Below, piece by piece: positions 57,988-64,000 of a DNA stretch of 64,000 nt. Where the stretch lies: positions 53,339 to 117,338 of the forward strand of contig JAIWNI010000087.1 in NCBI GenBank assembly GCA_025331435.1, given 5' to 3'. The DNA is from Choanephora cucurbitarum (Eukaryota; Mucoromycota; Mucoromycetes; Mucorales; Choanephoraceae). The notes beneath the pieces are model-generated. The model saw nothing but the letters and a program-made list of their open reading frames with translations. It had not been told where the DNA came from and searched no databases. How positions within the stretch are numbered: position 1 is the stretch's first letter; each line of letters starts with the position of its first letter. Both the position numbers and the translations under genes were made by a program.

Positions 57988-58989
57988 AAACGATTTATTT
58001 AACTTTCATAATAAACTACATTGCTTCCATCGTGTTTGATTGTCTGAATTGTCATTAACAAGCATACTCATAAATACTGCTGTATGTAGAGTTGTTGTTT
58101 TTGCGCTTAGGTTATGCATAAAGCAGTTCAATTAGAAAGAAGACATAGATAGATCAGTTAAAAGAAAAGGCCCTTCAAATACATCTTTTGAGTACATAAA
58201 CAAGTAAATCTTACAAAGTGAGCAAGAGGTGAGGTGATTGGTATTGTTGACTGAGAAAAGTGTAGTGCTATCTTTCTGTTGACATTTGTGGAATAGTTCT
58301 TCAAGAAGGCTATGAATTCACCTCAAATTGCTCCGATCTTTTTGTACAGTCCATTTGGCTGATTCTAGATGTTTCTAAAAGAGAAAGAAAATGTAGCAAT
58401 AGTAAGAAAGAAATTCAACATCCCACTAAAATAGTTTTTTTTTTTAGGATCATTGATGGCAGCAAAAATAAAGGCTGATAAGCCCAATTGCTTTGTTAAT
58501 AAACAAATGTTGATGTACGATAAACAAAATATTACGCAAACATAAACTTCTTTCTTATGCACACACTTTTGAGTGAGTACGTGTGGAACTTTGCAGCAGG
58601 AGCACTATCAACATAAAAAGGACTTCAAGTCATACAATCTTGAATAGAAAAGCAAATGAAGTGACTGTAACTGGCTTATCACAAGCTCTCGTGTGTGTTA
58701 CCATGCATCACCCCTACTTTGGTTAACCTATTTTCAGCCTTATTCTCTAAAAAAAGTGATGATAAATAAAATGCATATGTGTCTTAATTCAAAAGTTTCA
58801 CAAAGGAAAAATTATAGCAGACAAAACCGACTTTGTTGACCCGCACGTGCGGTCTTTCTCTACAGTCACAGGCCTTTTATATCATCATTTTGTTCCTGTA
58901 GATCCTATTTATAGGCCTTTTGTTGTCTGTAAAAAAAAAGGTAATTATTTCTCTCTTTCTTTTCTTTTTTCTTCTTTATACCACAAGGA
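57988..58989. other. Intergenic region, oxidase 3' end and LRR-gene promoter
   Basis: AATAAA at 58010-58015 is a likely poly(A) signal of the oxidase. No coding signal; a CACGTG palindrome is annotated separately. Confidence 0.5.
58841..58852. promoter_or_regulatory. Perfect palindrome CCGCACGTGCGG with E-box/CACGTG core
   Basis: Twelve-base palindrome 138 bp before the start of the LRR gene. GCACGTGC is a high-affinity core for fungal bHLH factors (Pho4/Cbf1 class). Regulation by such a factor is inferred only from the motif. Confidence 0.5.
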
Positions 58990-61168
58990 ATGAGAAATTC
59001 ATTGATCTTATTACTTCTAACCATTCTTTCACTACTTGTTACTGCATATGGTAAGCCCTTCACAGAGCTACATTGGCAGCATCTAACATTTCCTTAAAGC
59101 TCAGGATGATGGACAAGACGAGTCGAGTCAGGATGACCAACAGGACTCGATCACAACCACAGAGGTAGCCTCCATAACAGATTCAGTATCCATAACAGAA
59201 GCCTTTAGTGCAACCCCCACCAGTTTCTCTGTAGCTGTTACAACAAGCGATACGTTAATGCCAACAAGCGACACGCTAGTGCCAACAAGTGACACGTTAA
59301 TGCCAACAAGTGAACTGGTTCCTACAGCCACCACAACGACCGTTCTTGCCATCACCACCACATCAACCGATATCCTTCCAACAGCCATCGAGTCTAGCTT
59401 GCCTGACGATAACCTGAACAGTACTGCAACCAATGCCACCAGAACAGTAAGCCCTACCGTCTGTCAAGCATTACAGGGTTGGTACAATTCACTCAATGGC
59501 AATAACTGGATTCAACGCTCGGGTTGGAACTCTGCCGATATGACCTCTTGTTGTAGCTGGTACAATGTCTATTGTAACAAAATAGGACAGGTCTTAAAAA
59601 TGTAAATCAATCTCTTTTCTCCTCTAATCTCTCTATTCCTCCCCCTTACATAAAGGAACTCTTTTTTTATTATCGATTGCACATTACTAACCCCTTCCCT
59701 TTTTTTTTAAATTAGTGATCTCTCATATAATAACCTTGTTGGACAACTCCCAAATAACTTTGACCAACTGCCAGATCTTCAAAACATGTAAACAACTAGG
59801 AATGATATTGAAACGAGTGTACGAAAGCTTATAATTCTTTGTTTATAGTGATCTGAGTTATAACAACATTAGTGGATCATTTCCCTCAAGTGTAGATAAA
59901 CTTACACATTTACGTGCTCTGTAAATATTTTCTTTCTCCTATTCTAAATCAATTAGACTACTGACTTTTTGTTCTATTTTTTTCATTCCAGTAATTTCGA
60001 TGTAAACATGCTCTCTGGAAGTTTACCATCTGGTCTCGGTGGACTCACGAATCTTACCAACATGTAATTCCTTAAACGAACTTTTTTCTAAAGAATAATA
60101 GCTAATTGCATGATTTAGTCACTTTAAGAACAATTCCTTTTCTGGCACAATTCCTGGTTCTTGGGCAAACTTAAAGTCTCTTGAGAATCTTTTTCTCAGT
60201 CACAATAACTTGACAGGAGGTTTCCCTAATGTCGTTTCTCAATTGACAGGCCTTTCTTCGCTGTAAGTAGATGTGAAGACGAGTTGAAAAATGACTATCT
60301 GACCTTACTTCATTTAGGTATCTGGATAACAATCACTTCAATGGGGCTCTCGACGTTAATTTTGCTAGTCTAACTAGACTTACACAACTGTATGTGATTG
60401 TAGAAAAAAGAAAATTAAGAACACTAATTTAATCTATTTGTGTGTAATAAGAAACCTCAAAGGAAATCATTTGCTGGGCAACTTTCCTCCTTCTATCGGA
60501 AACCTGACTTCCTTGCAATCTTTGTAAGTCTAAAAATAGAATGCGTGTAGTACGAATTTTTTTAATTGTTTTGATGGTAGGGTTATGTCACACCAAATGT
60601 TAAATGGAACTATTCCCGATGGATTATTTTCTCTCATCAATCTGGAAGTCTTGTAAGACAGATAGAACTTGAACCAATCTAGATTAGCCCTAAACATTCT
60701 TCTATTGTAGAGATATTTCGAACAACAGAATGACAGGTCCAATTTCCAGTAGAATAGGAGAACTTGTTAATCTTAAGCGATTGTAAGTATTCTGTAACAA
60801 TCCTAAAAGCGTAAACACTGACAATCTAAATCAGGAATCTTGGACATAATGGGTTCTCTGGCACCATTCCAAATGAAATTGGAAACCTCGCCAAGCTTGA
60901 GAGTCTTATCATGAATTACAACACTTTCAACGGACAGTTCCCTTCAAGTATGGCCCCTAGTGCACTCGGTTACTGTTATATGACACCCAACCAATTCCAG
61001 TCTTGTCCTGACCAAAGCATCATTACAAACCCTCAAAGTCTTGCTTTCCAATGTTCAGTAGATTGTATAGTCAAGAGCAAGAAGAAGAAGTCATCTGCCT
61101 CTATCCAATCACCTACCTATAGCCATATTGCACTACTCTTGTTTGCCTTTGTAGCTCTCTTTATGTAG
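58990..61168 (+). CDS. Secreted, surface-anchored plant-type leucine-rich-repeat protein
   Basis: Eleven exons: 58990-59050, 59100-59601, 59716-59787, 59849-59920, 59992-60063, 60119-60262, 60318-60389, 60452-60523, 60581-60652, 60711-60782, 60835-61168, 514 residues. A signal peptide (MRNSLILLLLTILSLLVTAY) is followed by a Thr/Ser stalk with three 7-residue repeats TSDTLMP/TSDTLVP, then a plant-like LRR N-cap (ALQGWYNSLNGNNW, SGWNSADMTSCCSWYNVYCN), then about eleven LRRs of 24 residues with the plant-specific pattern LxxLxLSxNxLxGxIPxxLxxLxxL (for example LSYNNLVGQLPNNFDQLPDL). Seven LRR exons are exactly 72 nt and one is 144, all with phase 2 introns. The C-terminus has a Lys patch then a hydrophobic tail (HIALLLFAFVALFM), suggesting a GPI or membrane anchor. 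The ligand is unknown. Confidence 0.9.
59243..59305 (+). repeat. In-frame 21-nt minisatellite (three units) in the LRR protein stalk
   Basis: Three copies of ACAAGCGAYACGYTARTGCCA-like 21-mers encoding TSDTL(M/V)P, followed by a degenerate fourth. Likely O-glycosylated stalk; copy number may vary between strains. Confidence 0.8.
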
Positions 61169-62826
61169 TCATCTTCTTGTATTTTTTTTTCTTATTCTTT
61201 CGTCATCTTAATTTTTTTTTTGTTTTATGCATATTTAAACACAAGACAATCTCATCCTTGATTGAAGTGCAAAAAAAAAACTGATTGCTTCTGTCTTGAA
61301 AAGCACCAGTACAACATCATAGAAAAGATAAATTTCGAATAAATCTTCAAACACACAAATCCTGCTTCTTTTTAAGATATAGGAAAAGCCTAAGCCCTGC
61401 TCTGTTATCAGAGTTGATTGGGCGCAAGTTGAAAGAAAACATAAATAGCCTTAAATATGCATAATATACTATTCATGAGAATAAAAGTGTTACATCAGTC
61501 TTTCTATTAAAAAGCCTTCTGTAAACTCGTTTTCTAATTCCATGTATAGCGTTATGTCAAAAGGAATTTCCAATCGGATGTACAATCAGAACTTATCAAA
61601 GAAAGCTGTCCTAAGCGCTCAGCCTTTTTTTTTCTGTTTTTGTCAAGAAACACAAAAAGCACGGGCATTACCTTTTTACCTTAAAATCCTAAGTTTGTAA
61701 GAAAACTTTATAGTGGTAAGATTAACATTCATACGATCAAGACTTCATAACATTGCAATTCCTTCGATATTATCTGAATTATTTGCATGATTCTGCACAG
61801 ACACAGAACTTCATATTTAGAATTTCAAGCTTCCATTGATTCTTTATTTGTCAAGAAGCATAACAATGCTTATCAAACTACATTAAGCTTAGAACAAAAT
61901 GCAGACAGAACTGAGTTTGATTTATCAGGTCGAGACACAATGTCAACTGAAGACCTTGAACAATCTCTCTTCTTGTCCATACATTTTATAAAAGAAAGAA
62001 TCAAGAACACTCTATCAAATCTCATAATGAAGTTTAGTACTTTGGACCATTGAAAGTTTAAGAAAGGGTCTGTTGAATAGTAACAATGCATATGCGCTGC
62101 TAGTGTCATTGTCAAGTTCCTTTTGTATATATTTTCACCTTGTATCTGTCTTTGAGTCATAATGGACTGCGATACGGATAAAAGTTTATGTCAAGACACG
62201 CGCATACTGTTGATCTGAATGATTAGTTTTTTGTAGCTTTCTTTTGTTTCGTATTTTGTTTTTGTTTTATGTAGATACAAAAAAAAAGAACTTTTCTTGT
62301 TATGCAAGTATTTAACTAAAAATGTCTCGAGTCTCTTGTTCTTTTTGCTTGGGCCTCTACAAATAAAACGGATGATATTAAAGCAGATGATCTTTTCTTT
62401 GAATTGTGTCTCCGAGAGTTAACCTTTGTCAATCAGAAGTTCGTGCTACAAAATACATTGCTTCTAATTCAAAGGCTACAGAAAAACAGGACGCGCAATC
62501 CATTCAAACTGATGATTATCCTTGCTATAGGGTATTGAGTTGTTTGTTCACAAAAGCAAGTTGAATTCGTTCTATATGATATCTAGATGAACTGGTTTGC
62601 GTCAACTAATGTAGATACAAAAGCACAAACGAAAGCACATGAGTACAATGTTACACCAGTTGCCTTGTATATTACAAATCCAATGATAAAAAGTTAATTT
62701 TCCTCCTTCTCTCTTTTCTCTTCTCCCTCTTACAATAGACTTTTGTCAAATAAAATTGCCAAAGCTTGAAGACTGGATATCTCACACTCAATCACACATA
62801 CGTACAAGCACAGATAAAAAAAGAGT
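61169..62826. other. Intergenic region with one weak ORF
   Basis: 1.65 kb, AT-rich. Apart from the frame at 61787-62053 described separately, nothing is recognised. The last 130 bases are a C/T-rich leader for the methyltransferase. Confidence 0.5.
61787..62053 (+). CDS. Hypothetical 88-residue frame, uncertain
   Basis: Protein-like central part (KKHNNAYQTTLSLEQNADRT, EFDLSGRDTMSTEDLEQSLF, LSIHFIKERIKNTLSNLIMK) with plausible helix and amino-acid composition, ending at TGA. The first residues are less convincing and could belong to a splice acceptor. No family is recognised. Could be a lone exon of a small gene or a remnant. Confidence 0.3.
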   Translation: MILHRHRTSYLEFQASIDSLFVKKHNNAYQTTLSLEQNADRTEFDLSGRDTMSTEDLEQSLFLSIHFIKERIKNTLSNLIMKFSTLDH

Positions 62827-64000
62827 ATGGGCGTTTCAGTTTCTAAATCCACACCAAGCACAAACAATACAGAGTTTCTATCATTTGAAAGAAGGAGAGT
62901 ACCAAGACATCTAAGACCATTGAAAGGGAAATCAATTGAGAAGCAATTACCTCGATCTGATTTGGACAAACAAACCCCACCTTGCAAAGAGAAGACCAAC
63001 AAAGCAGATAAGCGACACACGTCAACTTCCAATAGCATTAACACACTTATACCGCATGAAAATTTCAGAAGACTTGACGAACTAGAACAAATCTTCATGG
63101 ACCATTCTACATCAGGTCCCCAGATGTTTCGATGGATAAAAGGAAGGAGATTTCAAAACAGTGATGTAGGTAATTGGCTGTCTAGCTTAGGAAACATGGT
63201 ATTGATTGGCAGGATAGGACATGTGCTATCCTTTACCTAATGACCAGCTAGAGATAGACAGACAGCGTGTGCAGCTCTATATCATACGTTGGGCCTTTGA
63301 GAGGTATGTGTCTCTCAAAGACTTTTTCTCTCCTCCCTCTCTCTTTTTTTTTCTCACTGTTGGCTGATGCAATACTAGTCGTCATGTCGTACCACCGCCA
63401 ATCAAGCAAAAACTTGAGGAAGGAATTCGTGTGCTGAATGTGGGGTAAGTTGTCTTTTTGCAAGCATCTATGTTCGTTTGAATTGACATTGTTTTTTTTT
63501 TAATAGTTGTGGACCTGGGTTATGGGTATGTCGGTTATTCTTTTTAGAAAGTGACTCAAGTGCTCAGCGAAAGCAACCTTTTTTTTTATCTTGTTACTAT
63601 TATTGGTATTTAGGTAGGCCATCCCATTATCGATATGGCTGAAGATTTCTGTAATTCCACATTTGATGCTGCTGATGTATGCAACTTAGTTCCTCGATAT
63701 CAACATAGCGACCGACAAACTCAATCTAGTGATCCACCTCAACAAGGACCTGATAACTTAAAATTCTCATTACATAATATTTTGACGGAGCCTTTACCGT
63801 ATGTATCTAACACATTCGATTATGTACAACAAAGCATCACTGCCCTAGCGTATAGAGCTGAAGATTGGCCTAACATAGTAAAGGAATTAAGTCGGGTTAC
63901 AAAGCCAGGAGGGTACATACAACTAATAGAAATTGAGATGTATCCTTATTGTTCGGGGCCCTTGGGAGAATCTTGGTGGAACGAGAGTAAGTTAAGGTTG
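62827..64000 (+). CDS. SAM-dependent methyltransferase (UbiE/LaeA-like fold), 3' end outside the window
   Basis: Class I methyltransferase of unknown substrate. Five exons in the window: 62827-63165, 63218-63303, 63379-63444, 63507-63525 (19 nt), 63614-63986; a donor GTAAG follows, so more exons lie beyond. An N-terminal MGVSVSKSTPS (a possible myristoylation start, G2) and a basic disordered region precede the catalytic fold. After LEIDRQRVQLYIIRWAFE comes motif I, split over three exons: IRVLNVG, CGPGLW. Then HPIIDMAEDFCNSTFDAADV (acidic residue loop), NTFDYVQQSITALAYRAEDW, and LSRVTKPGGYIQLIEIE (post motif). This is the layout of the many fungal methyltransferases related to LaeA/Tam; a regulatory or lipid role cannot be decided. 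No gene-cluster context is seen. Confidence 0.82.

Noticed and set aside
59128..59439. 103-residue minus-strand frame rich in Val/Ser
   Set aside because: Antisense shadow of the Thr/Ser repeat region of the LRR protein.

Overview
This is a nuclear contig from a filamentous fungus, almost certainly of the order Mucorales (Mucoromycota; Rhizopus/Mucor-like). The base composition is AT-rich. Genes are close together and cut by many short GT-AG introns, mostly about 45-80 nt. Leaders are pyrimidine-rich, and the gene families fit this order: GH18 chitinase with a CBM19-like module, secreted double-psi-barrel protein, multicopper oxidase, several F-box/LRR proteins, Helitron and Tc1/mariner debris. 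The genus cannot be fixed from sequence alone. No tRNA, rRNA or CRISPR array was recognised.

Layout. 1-5.4 kb (minus): a CaMK-type kinase truncated by the window edge, then a GH38 alpha-mannosidase that carries one apparent frameshift. 7.3-11 kb is an accessory patch: an acidic low-complexity protein, a deletion derivative of a Tc1/mariner element, orphan gene fragments, and a decayed Helitron Rep/helicase start split by a 450-bp palindrome. 11.5-16.6 kb: AP-2 alpha adaptin facing an FHA-RING ubiquitin ligase. 17.9-26.8 kb: a tiny four-exon orphan gene, a membrane-anchored PPP-type phosphatase (Ppn2-like), an unknown minus gene, a KxDL (KXD1) BORC-type subunit, an F-box/LRR protein and a DCAF4-like WD40 protein.

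27.8-42.9 kb: a short-chain dehydrogenase, a chitinase, a Zn2Cys6 regulator divergent from the Erv1 sulfhydryl oxidase, an F-box protein, pyruvate dehydrogenase E2, ATP synthase subunit k, and a small secreted double-psi-barrel protein. 46.4-64 kb: an F-box/LRR-like protein, SPT4, a C2H2 regulator with a duplicated two-finger module, glutathione synthetase, a multicopper oxidase, a secreted plant-type LRR protein whose LRR exons are each 72 nt (one is 144 nt), and the start of a SAM-dependent methyltransferase.

The genes are mostly unrelated housekeeping functions with no sign of a biosynthetic cluster. Recurring themes are mitochondrial function (Erv1, PDH E2, Atp19), ubiquitin ligase adaptors (three F-box proteins, DCAF4-like, FHA-RING), vesicle/lysosome traffic (AP-2, KXD1, vacuolar-type mannosidase and polyphosphatase) and the cell surface (chitinase, barrel protein, LRR protein, oxidase). 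I did not find a convincing new multi-gene system. The most noteworthy items are the LRR gene architecture, the palindrome inside the Helitron remnant, two spliced small genes that lack long ORFs, and an unusual residue at the type-1 copper axial position. Exon coordinates were worked out by hand from splice motifs and frame continuity.
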